In this document: one piece after another, positions 40,550 to 53,219 of the stretch | How positions within the stretch are numbered: position 1 is the first letter of the stretch | Layout of the letters: every line of letters starts with the position of its first letter | NCBI RefSeq assembly: GCF_030272615.1 | Contig: NC_081406.1 | Location: 473,050,400 to 473,114,399, forward strand | Source of the DNA: Cryptomeria japonica | Taxonomy: Eukaryota > Streptophyta > Pinopsida > Cupressales > Cupressaceae | Length of the DNA: 64,000 nt | Reading direction: 5' to 3' | Position numbers and translations under genes: made by a program | The notes under the pieces: generated by a model | What the model was told of the DNA's origin: nothing | Seen by the model: the letters and a program-made list of their open reading frames with translations, nothing else | Databases searched by the model: none

Positions 40550-42478
40550 GCGACGCCGCCCGCGGTGCCCATGGTGGTGTCGTCGTGGTGCCACCGCTCC
40601 CAAAAAGGTGTTTTTTATTTTAAAAAATGAATGTTTTTTTTCAAAAAGCCTGGCATGGTAAATAAATATAATTTTTTGGGTGCGCGTTTTTCGAAAAAAA
40701 AAATATATTAAAAACCCATGTCAATAATGCAATTTTTTTTCAAACCCACATGGTGAAAATGCTAAAAAATGATTTTTTCTACAAATAGCTAAACTTTTCA
40801 AAAATTAACTAAAAAATTAGCATAGATGGGTTTTCTCAAAGTATGTACTGGTGGACCATAGGCCGAAGGACACTCGTGTTGCCGAACTTGCTCGAACCTA
40901 TGTTGGTGGTACGAGATTGCCATTCCTTCCTCCAGAGCAAATTTTCCAAACAATTGAAGTGCACAAATGAAGAGTGGTAAAAGGAATTCACTTTTTTTAA
41001 ACTCACAATTGGGCACTTAAGTGGGATTTTTATTCCACTAACTTTTAATCATCCAATCAACTTGGCAAGGCAGCATTTTCAAATTTCTTATCAGAAAATG
41101 AATCGGATTGACTCTAAAAATCTCTAAAAATTAGAAAATCATTAAAAATCTAAAAATCGTAAAAATTTCAAAAAAATCAAAAACTCGCAAAAATTCAAAA
41201 ACATTGTAAAAATGATCCGATTCATCTCCCGATGGGGCATTCTTGCATCAATATCTATCAGTCAGCATCTGGGGCATCATATCGAGATTTATCATCTCAA
41301 AAATTGAAACCGCATCATATCGAGATTTATCATCTCAAAATTGAATCAATATCATATCGAAACCAAATCCACATCAAATCAAGATCAAATTTGTATCCTA
41401 TCAAAAATCAATATCAGCAACATTCTCAATCAAGTTTTCTTTGAACCAGCGCATCGTCACACATCACTTTTAATTTGATGCTAAAAATGTGGTATATAAG
41501 AAAGGCATAAACATATAATGAGACAATAAAACATAATAGAAAGCTTATTGAAAACTAAATTTAAGATGCAAACCATAAACCTTCCTTGAAATGACCCATT
41601 TTCCTCTAATCTTGAGGACCTTGAAGGTGTTGGATTGGTTGGCTCTCAGCGAAGCAATGACCTCCAAAGCGGCAACTCAAGAGTTGAGTAGCTACTTGAC
41701 CATGAATGATTATGCAAATGATGTGAAATGCAATGCTATGATTAATCCAAAATTCTAATTACTAGATGATTGAAATGAAAATGCCTATAATAATGATGCT
41801 AAAACTATGAATGCAAGGGATCCTTATTGCTCCAATATGGGGGATATTTATAGGAATTCCAAGGCCAAAGATGAGGTGGCAGGAATCAACGGACCAGATC
41901 TGATATGAAGATATCAAGGACCAAGATTGAGGAAGTTGGAGAAGAGGTTGGAGGAAGGGACACTTGTCATCTCTATGGTGACAAGTGTCAAGGAGCCTTG
42001 CTCATGAGAGGGCAAGTGTCCAAGGGGAGAGACATGTGGCAAAAGTGTCATGTGTCTCAAGGGGAGGTTAGGATAAGGAGGTTAGAATGTGAAAGATAGG
42101 ATAGGGTTAATTAAACCTAGGGTTAGGTGGAATGGGTTAGGTTAGGGGATGGTTAGGTTAGGTGGTTAAAAGTTAGGAGCCATGTGCTCATTTGAATTTA
42201 GAAATTCAAATAATTTGGAAAATGATAATTAATCTCAACAAACTTGAGTTTATTAATTTTAATTAGGGATTAGAAGAATTGATTTATATGGGGGGAAATT
42301 AATTAATCAAAGGGGGATATGAAATGAACTATGTAAATACATCATGTATATTTATTTACTAGTAGATTAATAGAGAAATTAATCAAATTGCTTGTGAATT
42401 CAATTAATTGGGAAGGGCGATTAATCAAGTAACTGTGTATTTAATTAACTATCATCATACTAGTTTTAGGTGTATACA
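40550..42478 (-). repeat. LTR-like insert K in the second RNase H of B
   Basis: About 1.9 kb between the two halves of the archaeal-type RNase H. Its right end reads GTATACA, so on the minus strand it starts TGTATACACCTAAAACTAG, like the LTR of B itself, and the first ~600 bp resemble that LTR loosely. Its left end is GC-rich (CGACGCCGCCCGCGG) and has no TG terminus; no 5-bp duplication is clear. Inside are a 38-bp tandem repeat (41275-41350) and a perfect 11-bp inverted repeat (41098-41108 with 41215-41225). It may be a related LTR with part of its leader, truncated. Confidence 0.55.
41275..41350. repeat. 38-bp tandem repeat in K
   Basis: Two units beginning CATCATATCGAGATTTATCA at 41275 and 41313, with a third degenerate start after them. 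No gene. Confidence 0.8.
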
Positions 42479-42479
42479 G

Positions 42480-44011
42480 TCAATGCTTTGTATTCTTTAG
42501 TATTGTTTGTGCATGGAAACCATAGTCTATATAGTTTTGGAATTGTGTGTCCCTGAGGCGTGATGAAAAAAATTACAGTGCTTGGTCCATAGTGTATAGG
42601 AACCATCAAAGTACAACTCCCAAAAATTTGTGCTTATTGTCAGAATGTTTGCATAAGGAAATTCAATGTGCAATGGTGTGTCATCTTGTAAGGGTGGTTC
42701 AGCTAATTGATCAATAATGACTTGTCCTTTGATAGCTTTTAGATCAACATATTCTATATCAAACTCACTCAGTACCATAACCCATTTTGTCAGTCTACCT
42801 ATCAAAGTTGACTTGTTTAGCAAATACTTTAGTGGGTTTATTTTTGCTATCAGTTTCACAGAATGAGTCAGCATATAATGTCGCAGTTTTTGAGTTGCAA
42901 ATACAACTACTAGGCATGTCTTCTCAACTGATGTATAGCTCAATTCATATCCTATAAGTGTTATAGTGATGTAATACACTTCTCTTTCTTTACCTTCTTC
43001 ATCATGATGTGCTAAAATAGATCCTATTGATACATTTGTTGCTGAGATGTAAAGTAACAATGGTTTCCCTTTGATTGGTGAGACAAGTACTGGAGGATTC
43101 ATTAGATATTCTTTGATTTGCATAAAATCTTCTTCACACTTCTGATCCCATTTAAATAGAACATTCTTATGTAAAAGATGAATGAATGGATGACATCTAT
43201 CTGCTAATTGAGAGACAAATCTTCTGATTGATTGCAATCTCCCTTGTAGAGAACACAATTGACTTATGTTTCTAAACAACTCCATTTCCATGATAGCTTT
43301 GACCTTTTCTAGATCTACTTCAATTCCATGAGCTAATATAATGTACCCAAGAAGTTTTCCAGAGGTTACTCCAAATGCACATTTGTTTGGATTCAATCTT
43401 AACTGATATTGTTCAAGCCTGTCAAAGATATTGCCCAAGATGTTCAAATGTTCTTTCCTTGTATGATATTTTGCAAGTATATCATCTACATAATCTTCCA
43501 TAAATGTATGCATCATATCATGAAAAATTGTTGTCATGGCTCTTTAATAAGTTTCTCCCGCATTCTTAAGCCCGAATGGCATAACATTCCAGCAGTAAGT
43601 ACACCATGCACATGTGAATGTTGTATTTTCTTGATCTCCAGGGACAATTCTTATTTGATTGTACCCCGAGAATCAATCCATTAATGAAAACATCTCATGT
43701 CCTGCTGATAAGTTTACAATTATATCAATGTTGGGTAGTGGGAAATCATCTTTGGGATATGCCTTGTTCAAATCTCTGAAATCGGTGCAGACTCTTATGA
43801 TTTTATCTAGCTTTGACACTAGCACAATGCTTGAAACCCATTCTGGATAGGCAACAGGTCTTATGAAACCCACATCCAATAGTTTCTTTAGCTCAACTTT
43901 TACAAGGAGAGCGATGTGTGGATGCATCTTCCTTAGCTTTTGTTTAATTGGTTTTGCTTTTAGATCCACATTGAGATGATGCATGATAAGATCTGGATCA
44001 AGTCTTGGCAT
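42480..44011 (-). pseudogene. Reverse transcriptase and RNase H of element B
   Basis: The RT starts in the frame 43673-44011: CTDFRDLNKAYPKDDFPLPN and MFSLMD. A TGA stands where GGA (Gly) is usual, then FSGYNQIRIVPGD, MPFGLKNAGETY, a TAA, and in the long frame 42527-43537 the catalytic YVDDILAK. RNase H follows (LYISATNVSIGSILA; in the usual form the catalytic Asp lies where LYISAT begins). At 42527-42640 the second RNase H begins (WELYFDGSYT) and is cut by insert K at 42479. Dual RNase H is a Tat-lineage mark. The frame carries at least two stops. Confidence 0.9.
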
Positions 44012-44044
44012 GTCTGCATAGGACCAAGCAAAATTTATCTGTCT

Positions 44045-45688
44045 TTATTTGAATAATTCTATGTATTCTTTCCTTTCTTCATCTAATAATGATGCAGTAG
44101 GATGAAGTATCTTGGGATCCTTTGTTGTGCCAATGTTTATTGCTTCTGTTGGCTCTATTAGAATAGCAGATCTCTCCTGAAAATATGCAGGGAGGATGTA
44201 AAACTTTCCATCTTTTGGTGCCTCAAAGAGGTTTTCACCATTAGATACATCCTTTATTTTTCCTTTTAATTGATCTAGTGTTGCCATGAAATGGTTTTCA
44301 GCACTAGGTCTTTTTCCTTGTTTTATTTTAATTTTGTGAATGGAAATTTTGGCATTCTCCTTACTGCAAGAAGCGTTACCTAATTTCACAATGGAAGATA
44401 TCTTATATGTTATGGGTTCGATAGAATTAATATATACAGCTAAGTCATGGTCTTTGGAAAAGACATCCAATTTAGGGTTTTCTATGTTATCCCAATCAAC
44501 TAGTTTTGGATGAAGAAGGGGTAAGTCATAGTCATCGTCATTATTAGGTGCTTCAAGGTTCATGACATAATAGTCATAATTTGGCATAGAGTAGGTAATG
44601 TCATAGATAGAACTCTCTTGAGGATAGTCTCTCCCAAGTTCTCTCCAATCAGCTCTAATGAAATCAGGATTGGTGTTTTGTGATTCACAATCAAGTGACT
44701 CTTTATCTAACGTTTGTCCCTCAAACGAATGGATTATATCAACACATACATCTTTAATACTGCAAGTTCCTTCTTGATTAATTTCAATAGATTCATTTAT
44801 ATTTTGAAGTTGACATACTTGTGCACCTGCCACAAAGGATTTTTTTGTTATCTTTTGTCTTCTCTTGAACTCAGCTTCTTCTAGACTAATAGTCAATAGT
44901 ACTTGACTATCTATTAGTTCTTACATGGTTCTTCCATACCTTGGTATGTCTTTCTCAACATTTGATAGAAATCTGATATTTGGTTGATAAAATGATATTC
45001 GATCAATAAATGTGTGTGTTCCTTGTGGTTTTACTTCTTATTCTTTTTCATCCTCTTTCTTTTGTTGTTTTGTATATGTCTTTTTCCTCTTAATTCTGAT
45101 TTCTTCTTGTCTTCTTCCCAACTCTATTCTTTGTTTTGTGAAAGATGAGTCTTCATTTGTAATAGTTGCTTGTTCTTCATCATTTTCTCCACTTGATACA
45201 CTAGATGATAGATCTGGACCCCATTCATATTCATTTGAATCTATCTCCAAACCATTGTCTATGATTACACCACTATATCTAACAGGAATATTATATGGTG
45301 CAAAAAGTTCTTTGATTTTGGCCATCTATTCTTTCACTGCTTCTAGAATATCTTGATCAGATTCAACACTTGTTTGTATTCCTTGAACTTGTTTGCAAGT
45401 TCTTCTTGTTGTTTCTCATTTTCTTCTTACTTTTGTTTGTTGACTACTTTTTTTGCTGCTTGGTGTAGCTTTTTTTCCATGGTTCTTCTTTAGGGACTGC
45501 TTTCTTTCTCCACCTTGGATGTTGATAATTGTGTTGTTTTTGCTTTGATTTTGGATATCCAAGTCTTGATTTATCTTCTTCAGATTCTGAGTGAGGACAA
45601 ATAGGTTATGAAATACCTTCTTGTCGCTTATCAATTGGTCCTTTTCCTTCATATCCCATTTTTTGCATGATCTTATAACCATTTCCAT
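44045..45688 (-). pseudogene. Protease-RT linker region of element B
   Basis: Open pieces at 45416-45688, 45038-45325 and 44045-44896 on the minus strand. They are rich in Lys, Glu, Asn and Asp and contain no catalytic motif I recognise. The last piece ends at DEERKEYIELFK, just before the RT start, so it is the polyprotein stretch between protease and RT. Tat elements usually have a long variable linker here. The frame is broken near 45000 and 45380. Confidence 0.65.
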
Positions 45689-45689
45689 A

Positions 45690-46517
45690 TTACTCTATGG
45701 GAATATTGACTTCTGCAGCTGTTGCTATAGTTTTATTTTCATCTTTGTACAACCAACTAAGAATGTCTTTGTCTTTGGTTTCTTCTACAAGTGTTCTACC
45801 TCTAACAAATTCTCCATCAAACATTTCTACTAATTTTTCTGAGATCCATGGTTGAACATTTGTAGGCTTTCCATATGATTTAGGTGAAAGTGGCAAGCTA
45901 TGTAAATAATATTTTCCCATTCCTTCATCATTTAATTTGAGCTTTCTCTCAAAGGTTTCCCATAATTTTTCTTGAATTTCTTTGGTTGGATAGACTGATT
46001 CTTTGTTATGTGGAACTCTTATATCTTGTGTTGGTTTCAGATTATTGCAATATTGGCTAGATTCTGCGACTATAGTGAATTTTTGTCCCTCATGAGGAAA
46101 CTTTACACACTGGTGATATGTAGAAGGAACTTCTTGCATGTTGTGAATCCATGGTCTTCCGAGAAGAATGTTATAAGATAGATTCAAGTCTAAAACCTGC
46201 CATAATTTATTCCTTTCCACAGGTCCTATTTTGATTGGTAACACCACAGTTCCTTTAGAAGAATTCTCTTCTTCATCATAAGCCTTAATATTTATTTTCT
46301 TCTTTGGATCTATTGCATTTTCTAAATATCCCAAAGCCTTTATTAAACTTAATGCACAAATGTTTAAGCCAGCTCCACCATCTATGAGTACGCGTTTGAT
46401 ATGAGTTTTATGAATGGCAACTTCAACATGTAAGGGAGCATTGTGAGGATGTTGCAAGGATGCATCATCATTTTCAAAAAATGATAAGCAATGAAGGGCT
46501 ATAAGGTGTCCCACCAT
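45690..46517 (-). pseudogene. Aspartic protease of element B
   Basis: Open for 275 residues. The active site is VLIDGGAGLNICALSLI at about residues 42-58, the DGG form typical of Tat. It is followed by YNILLGRPWIHNMQEVPSTY and HQCVKFPHEGQKFTI. It would process the polyprotein. No stop is seen within this piece, and its key aspartate is kept, unlike that of element A. Confidence 0.9.
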
Positions 46518-46599
46518 GTATAGGTGAAACTTTGAGGACCTCTAAAATTGATATTTGAGCGGGTATCCTTTACAATTGTTACACTAAGTTGTATTTTCA

Positions 46600-47370
46600 T
46601 TAAGTGGGTGTTGATTCATTTGTTATACCTGAAAATGTAACCTTCTCTTTGCTTCTCGTAATGGCGTTGATTGGTTCTGAAGGTGTGTTATCTTTAATGA
46701 TGATGATATTTACCACATCATCATACATATAAGTGTAGTTCACTTTAGCTTTGCCTTTTTCATATTTTGATTTAGATTGTTCACCTTTTTCATAGTTAAG
46801 TGAATTTTTGAAGGCTAGATGTGATTCGTTTGTCTTATGACTATCCACTGTGATAGTTCCATTATCGATTAAATCTTGAATAAGGTGCTTCAATCTTTGA
46901 CAATCATTACTTTGGTGTCCTTTGTTTTGATGGTAATTGCAAAAATGATTATCATTCCACCAATTAGGTTTGACTTGTGGTTCATAGTTTCTTGCTTCTA
47001 GTAAAGTAGTCAATTTATTTGCAAGAAGAGTTTTCAAAGCTGATTCCAAGGGTTCTCTAATGTTTGTGAATTTTTTGCGAGGATTGGAGAAGAAAGACTT
47101 GGATTTACCATTCTCTTGATTATTATTGCTTGGGATTTGACTTGATAAGTTGAAGATTGGTTGTTGTTTTGTAGCATTATTGTTGTCATTTCTTCCATTG
47201 ATAACATTCATATTCTTTGACCAGAATTTAGGTTTGTCATTGTTATTGTTGTTGTTGTTGTTATGATTGTTATTGTAAGAATTATTGTAAAGCTTTTGCT
47301 CTCCTTTCTTTACCATTGCGTCTTCTATCTTTAGACCATTTTCAATCATCTTAATAAAGAAGGAGGACAT
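46600..47370 (-). pseudogene. Gag C-terminal region of element B
   Basis: Open for 256 residues. It has an Asn-rich tract (residues 28-45, from a GTT repeat on the plus strand) and the Tat gag knuckle CNYHQNKGHQSNDCQRLKHL, spacing C-x2-H/x-GH-x4-C. The knuckle binds element RNA. Met at 47370 is inside the domain, not the true gag start. Confidence 0.85.
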
Positions 47371-48355
47371 TGAATTTTTAAATGGTAACTAATTTCACTG
47401 ATAAGGTTGTCAATGAATATGTCCATTTTCTCTTGATCGGGTACATCTTTTGGATACCTATTGAACATTTGTTTCCATCATTGTAAAAAGACCATTAAAG
47501 ATTCACCATTCTTTTTCTTAACATTACATAAATCTAGCATTTTTATCTCATTTCTTACATTGTAGGAGTATTGTGAGATAAATTGGTTCACAAGTTCTTC
47601 AAAAGATTTATTTCTAGATGGTAGCCTTGAGAACCATTCCATTCATTGTCCATTTAAACACTTAGGGATTAGATGCATCAGGTAAGTTTCATCATGTTCA
47701 AAAATCCCTAATGTGATCTTGAGGATCATATTTCCCATCGTATTTATCATATTCAGGGATTTCACAATGTCGTGGGAATGGTATCATGTTTAACCTTTTG
47801 TCAAAAGGATGTGGAGAGATGTCCTCCAATGAATATTTCTTGGAACTCATTCTATTCTGCATATCCTATATTTGTTGTTTTAAAGTTTGCATTTGTTGAG
47901 CAAGAGTTAACAAAGGATTATCCATACAAATTCTCCTTGTATCCTCATAAGTTCTTCTATCACCACTCTCTTTTTGTATCATCGTGGTCTTTTGTTATTT
48001 TATCTCCTCTTGTTTCCTTATAATTTACTTTATTTACCTCCTCGTTATTTGGATCATTTGTGTTTTGATTGTTACTCGTCTCTATGTCTTGTTTCAAACT
48101 TTCTACATTAAATTCTTGTGGCAATTTAGCTCCTGATTTTGCCAACATTAGAAGGTATTTTTCCTTTTGTTTTTCCAATATTTTTTCCATTAGTTTGTCA
48201 AATTTAAAATCTTGCTCAAGGTCTCTAACGGTGTTATTGATCGCTTCTTCATCAACATCCATATGCCCAAAAGTTTGAAACATTGAATTATCTTCTTCCA
48301 TTTGTTTTTGTTGTTTTCTAAATTGCTCGTATTGAGCTCTAGTCCAAATTGGCAT
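47371..48355 (-). pseudogene. Gag N-terminal region of element B
   Basis: The open frame 47960-48355 starts MPIWTRAQYEQFRKQQKQME, a common Tat gag start, and is rich in Glu and Lys. After a frame change, 47371-47850 gives MIPFPRHCEIPEYDKYDGKY then DPQDHI, the retrotransposon gag core, with several stops. With 46600-47370 it forms one gag. Confidence 0.8.
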
Positions 48356-48399
48356 GTGATTGCTTTGAAAAACTTCTCAAGTTTTGACCTTCTAAATAC

Positions 48400-50623
48400 A
48401 ACTCAGTAGGTGATTATTGGTTTAGGAAGATAAGCTTTGTTGATTTTACCACTGTTATTGGTTCGTTGTGATAAAACATCTTTTTTTTGAAAGGTACATC
48501 CTTGCAAAAGTTCTCCATCAAATTCTGTCATGTAATCACGTAAATAGTGACAAAAATGGTGTAGGAATGTCCTATGTTTTGACAAGATCTTGCGATTGAT
48601 ATACAAGAATCTTATCCTATTCTGAGTAACCTTATAACTAGGTTTTCTTTTCTTAAGGTGATATTTAAAAGTCATATAAGCATATGATGGTTTACAAGTT
48701 TGCTTGATTCCAATGTGAGTGCAATTCTGATTTTGATATAACCTAGGTTCAAAATAGGAATGATATATCCAAGATAATGAACAAAAGGTGGATATGATCA
48801 AGTTTCATGATAGAGGATTCGATATATCCTCATGAGAAACTGATAATGATGTTGATTTCTGCACTTGAGATGGTTGTATCACTAAATTGTTGAATGTTTT
48901 ATGCTTATGAAAACCTTTAGAAATAGCATGTTGGATTGGTAACCCGATTATTGGACTAGTTTGAAGGTCTGTGATAGTTTAAAGACAACTCTACTTAAAA
49001 AGGGTATCTGACACTAATTTTGAAATCTTGGTTTGATATGCAGAAATGCCCTCTGTCTCAGATTCGAGAAAACATTTGCACTAACCTTTTTGTCAAAAGC
49101 ACTAACTTATGGGACAAATGCGCTATTTTGTTGCTTGAAAGCACTGCTCTGTGACACTAAAAGCAGAAAATTGTGTTACAAAAGTGTGGTTTTATGCTTA
49201 AAAGCGCTAATCCACTAATTGAATGCGTGAACCTATGACATAAAAGCATTGTAATTTTGTTTAAATGCATTGTTTTGTATAATAAATGCGTGGTTCTACA
49301 CCACAAAGCATTGTTTTGACTATGTTACAAGGATTTTTCAATTTTTCCAGCAAGTTGTTAGATTTTTGCTCATTTTTAGATGATGATTTTTCAAGTTTTT
49401 GACCAATCTAGAGCATGTTATAGACATAGAAGACACAATGTTTGAAAAAAAAATGCACAAGCAAACACAAATCCTGTGGTAGGCCAAGACAATAATTGTT
49501 GAATCTCACATGGGGTTTCCCCCAAGGCTACGCTATTTAGAGCGGATATTTAGATGCTTGACCCCACTGGCTCCACCCTTAGCACTCACTTCTCTGGGGC
49601 AGCCAAGCACTAGTTTCCATGAAGACTCCCCATGACAAATTTCATATCTCTACTAAGAACCGTATGTGTGTGAGCTGCTTCAGAGGTCTGACCTCCTGCA
49701 CCAACAATTAGAAGGATTTTGGCAACTAGTACAAATGGTTTTTAGTAAAGGCTTATGGTCTTATTTCCATACATTCGGCACTTTCAGCTATATAAATACA
49801 GAAGGTTCCCAGCCTATAGAGGTTATGCTCCATAGGGTTTGTGGAGAAACATAGTGTCGGTATGAACTTATCAGCACATGTTGTTTCTGACTTTCATCAC
49901 AAACATGATTTATTTAAAGTGGGTCGAAAGGACTCTGTATTAGCTCATTTCTAATTGGGTTATTCCCCTCTCACTGGCCCCCTCAAGGCATCTCAGGAAG
50001 GCAGGCCCTCTAAAGATTACATATAAAAGAAAGTAGGTATGGTTTTATGATCACCGTATGAGGGTGAGAGCATACTTGCCTACTACTTCATCAAGCATGA
50101 AATACTCAAGTTTATTTTTAGCCTTCTACAATCTATGCGTAAAAAAGCATGAAATTTGCTTCAAAATAACCCTGCACATAGATATGTTAGTAGTTTAAAT
50201 TTTTAGTTCTTGGACATTCAGACATGCAAAAAAGCTTGTTAGTTGAGAACAAAAGCACTATCTTAGCAAATGCATTGTCTTCCACCTCAAAAGCGCTGAC
50301 CTAGGTGACAAATGTGTGAACCTGAGAAACAAAAACGTTGCTCTGCCAACTAAATGCATGAAATCACAGATAAAATTGCTAACCTAAATGCCACATGCGT
50401 TAACCTGTGAAATGAAAGTGCCAATTTGAGGACTAAATGTGTTGATTTCCAGACAAGTGCGCTAACCTAAATGTCAAATGTGTTATCCTGTGAAATGAAA
50501 GTGATAATCTATTAAATGAATGCACTATCAAAATTCACACAGGTGTGAATTAGGATTACAAATGTGTTAATTTTAGGTGTACGAGAACTAGATAGTATGT
50601 TAGAAAGATATATGCGAGCCTCC
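48400..50623 (-). other. Leader of element B with two ~21-bp repeat arrays
   Basis: Non-coding DNA between PBS and gag, 2.2 kb. Arrays at about 49060-49320 and 50230-50560 repeat a degenerate core AAAAGCGCTAACCT with AAATGCGTGAACC-type variants at 20-22 bp steps. Between them, 49330-50220 is a block of more complex sequence (CCTAAGGGTGG-like and CAAGGCTACGCT motifs) that I cannot assign. Long leaders are usual for Tat/Ogre elements. Confidence 0.65.
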
Positions 50624-50644
50624 AGCCCCACGGTGGGTGCCAAA
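50624..50644 (-). other. Primer binding site region of element B
   Basis: On the minus strand the LTR end (AAGTCAACA) is followed, three bases on, by TTGGCACCCACCGTGGGGC. TGGCxCCxxC... primer sites differ from the tRNA-iMet type and occur in Tat/Athila elements. The primer tRNA is not identified with certainty. Confidence 0.65.
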
Positions 50645-50647
50645 ATG

Positions 50648-51776
50648 TGTTGACTTAAATTTCATCTTCAGAATACTACTTGCAGCATGTTAGCTTCACA
50701 AAATACAAAGGAAATACTATAGGAAATCCAAACTCAACTAATGAAACTACATGAAATGAATATAAAATAAAAACATTATTACCTTCATGATTTAAGTCTC
50801 ATTGTGTCCTAACTCCACTGTTCCTGGTTGCAGATGATTTTCTCGTAGACAATCACTGGTAGCTTCCAAAATGGCATATGAAGAATGGACTGATAGTTAA
50901 CTAATACTATAATATGCAAATTATATTAAGCTAAAATGCTATGAAAATTATTTATGCTCAAAAACTCTAAAAATGCTATTTGCTTCAAACTCAAACTCAC
51001 GGATACAAAATGAAGACTCCTAGAATGACTATATGATTAGCTATTAGTCTATTAGTTTATTAGTTTCAAAATGGCTTAGGAGACCTCTTTTTATATATTT
51101 TTGAGTGCATGAGCTTAGGTGGCAGAGATCAACGGTCATGATCAAATCTTGCAAATTGGATGGCTATAAGCAAGAAGTTGAAGGTTGAGAGAAAGGGGGG
51201 AGGAGAAGACAAGTGTCACTCATCTCACCTTGACTAAGTTGAAGGTTTGAGAGGATATAGGATAGTTGGAGAAGATGTAGGAATGAGAGGACAAGTGGAC
51301 TCAAGTCCTCCTAAGATATAGGGATGTTGGAGAGAATATAGAAGAAGGTTAGGAAATATGTATACGTACACAATATTTCATTTATTTTGTAAGTTGGAGA
51401 TAAGTGGCTAATAAATGTTTTATTTATTTTAATTTTGTTGAATTAATTTAGCCACATGATGGATGAGTTGGCAAAGGAAAGATGAAGTGGAGATGGAAGG
51501 TGAGTTGGAAAAGGGATTAAATAATTAAGAAATTGTTTAATATTTGAGACTATAGGATAGAAGAATAACCATTAAATATTAGATATTTAATTGATTGATT
51601 AGAGGAAATGGATAAATGAATTAATTAATAAAATGTTTCAATTAAATTAATTAATAGAAGGACATGAAATGAATTAAATAAATTAATCTTTTCAAATTAA
51701 CTATTTAATAGAAGAATAATTATTAAGTAGATATAAAATATTTATTTAATTTCTCATAGCCAATTTTATGTGTACA
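50648..51776 (-). repeat. 5' LTR of element B
   Basis: Plus strand TGTTGACTT...TGTGTACA, 1129 bp. Matches 15949-16963. Over 51190-51510 only about 11 differences from the other copy; the first 150 bp differ more. Confidence 0.9.
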
Positions 51777-52292
51777 TATTTCCCATAGCTTACGGAGCCT
51801 AACTTCATTACTTCCAACATTCCTTCACATGTGGCTGACCTTCCCTTGGGTCCACAAATCATTATATGTTGTTTCTGGAGGGATTCCTTTGTTGGAGGCC
51901 AATCTGGTTGTTTTACACGTTACATCTTCTTCATCGACATTTGTTCCATCTTGGGTTGATGTGGATCTTCCTAGAGATGTGAATATCATATAAATCAATG
52001 TAATCAAGCAGATAGACATAAGTTTTAGGCAAGAAGATAGAGATAGAAGATTTGGAGTTGGTTTGCATTCTTTCTTGAGCCCGGATACTATATTTGAGCA
52101 TGTTTGTAATCAAGCCTATGTACCGAATCTTGTAAGACCGCATGTTGTCAACCAGTTATAGTTGAATTGATGATATAATATAATTCAGATCCTACATTTC
52201 CTCCATCGCATTGAGTTGTTTGTGTTGTGTTTCATTTGTTGCACTATCTAGACTGTTCTCTTTGAGGATTTACTCCTACCATGACTGCACCA
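51777..52292 (+). repeat. 3' LTR of element A, right half
   Basis: Continues the alignment with the 5' LTR of A (from about 7938 to 8444: CATAGCTTACGGAGCC and following, to GACTGCACCA). It is the proof that element B inserted in the LTR. The open frame on the minus strand is not a gene. Confidence 0.95.
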
Positions 52293-52297
52293 ATTTG

Positions 52298-52830
52298 AAA
52301 TAAAGATTGCTATCTATAGTACCTTTTCTGAAATTTTGCTGCAATAAATACCTATCCAGCCTTGTATGCAAAGTTGTAGAGCTTACTTGAGTCCAAAAAG
52401 TATCTTATTGATTCCGCAAACCATATCTGAATCTTTTGATGGCTTGAGTATACTTGGTTGTTCAATGTATACCTCTTCTTCAATTTCTTCATTCAAGAAT
52501 ATTGACTTGGTATCCATTTGATATAGTTTAAAGTTCTTATAAGCAGCAAAAGCAAGAAACATCCTTATAGCCTCTATTCTTGCAACCAAAGCAAATGTCT
52601 TCTCAAAATTTATACTTTGACTTGCGAATAACCCTTACTTCCCTTTTTCATTGTGACTTTTCCATCTTCATTCAACTTAACACCCACTTAGTTCCTATCA
52701 CATTTCTATACACCAATCTAGGTACTAGTTCCCATGTCTAGTTTTTTTCTATATGATTCAGATCCTCTTCCATTACCTTAATTTAACTTTCATCTTTGCT
52801 AGATTTTGCATAGGTCTTTGGCTCTACCTA
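52298..52830 (-). pseudogene. Copia RT, N-terminal part (element D)
   Basis: Minus frames give EKN*TWELVPR, NVIGTKWV, then the open piece 52383-52589: ARIEAIRMFLAFAAYKNFKL then YQMDTKSIFLNEEIEEEVYI. These are the first RT blocks of Copia pol. Next to the A junction the frame gives SNLYFK, which continues at 7638 as IEGDKLL. Stops are present. Confidence 0.9.
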
Positions 52831-53219
52831 GGATAGAAAATGGTAATTTTCTTGTTCATTGGTCTCTACAAGTCTTATTCTTGTCTAAATACCTTTATTC
52901 TTGTCTCCAATGATCTATTCCTCATAATGATTCTTCTGCACATACTTTTTCAATGTCTTACGAGTCTGTTTAGATTCTTCTTCTACACTTTTCTCTTCTT
53001 TCTCTTTTGGAGCACTATTTTCTTCTATAGCAACTAAAATAACCTCAACTTTTATCTATGATTCAAGTACAATCTCATTTTGATTTTATTCTTCACTAAC
53101 TTTCACATTTGCACTTCCCACAATATTGCTTATCCTTTTGTTGAAACATCAATATGCCTTACTCCTTGTAGAATATCCAAAGAATATTCCTTCATCAGAT
53201 ATTGCATCAAACTTTCCTA

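Noticed and set aside
49480-50050. Organelle DNA insertion in the leader of B
   Set aside because: Composition suggested it, but I recognise no plastid or mitochondrial gene in it.
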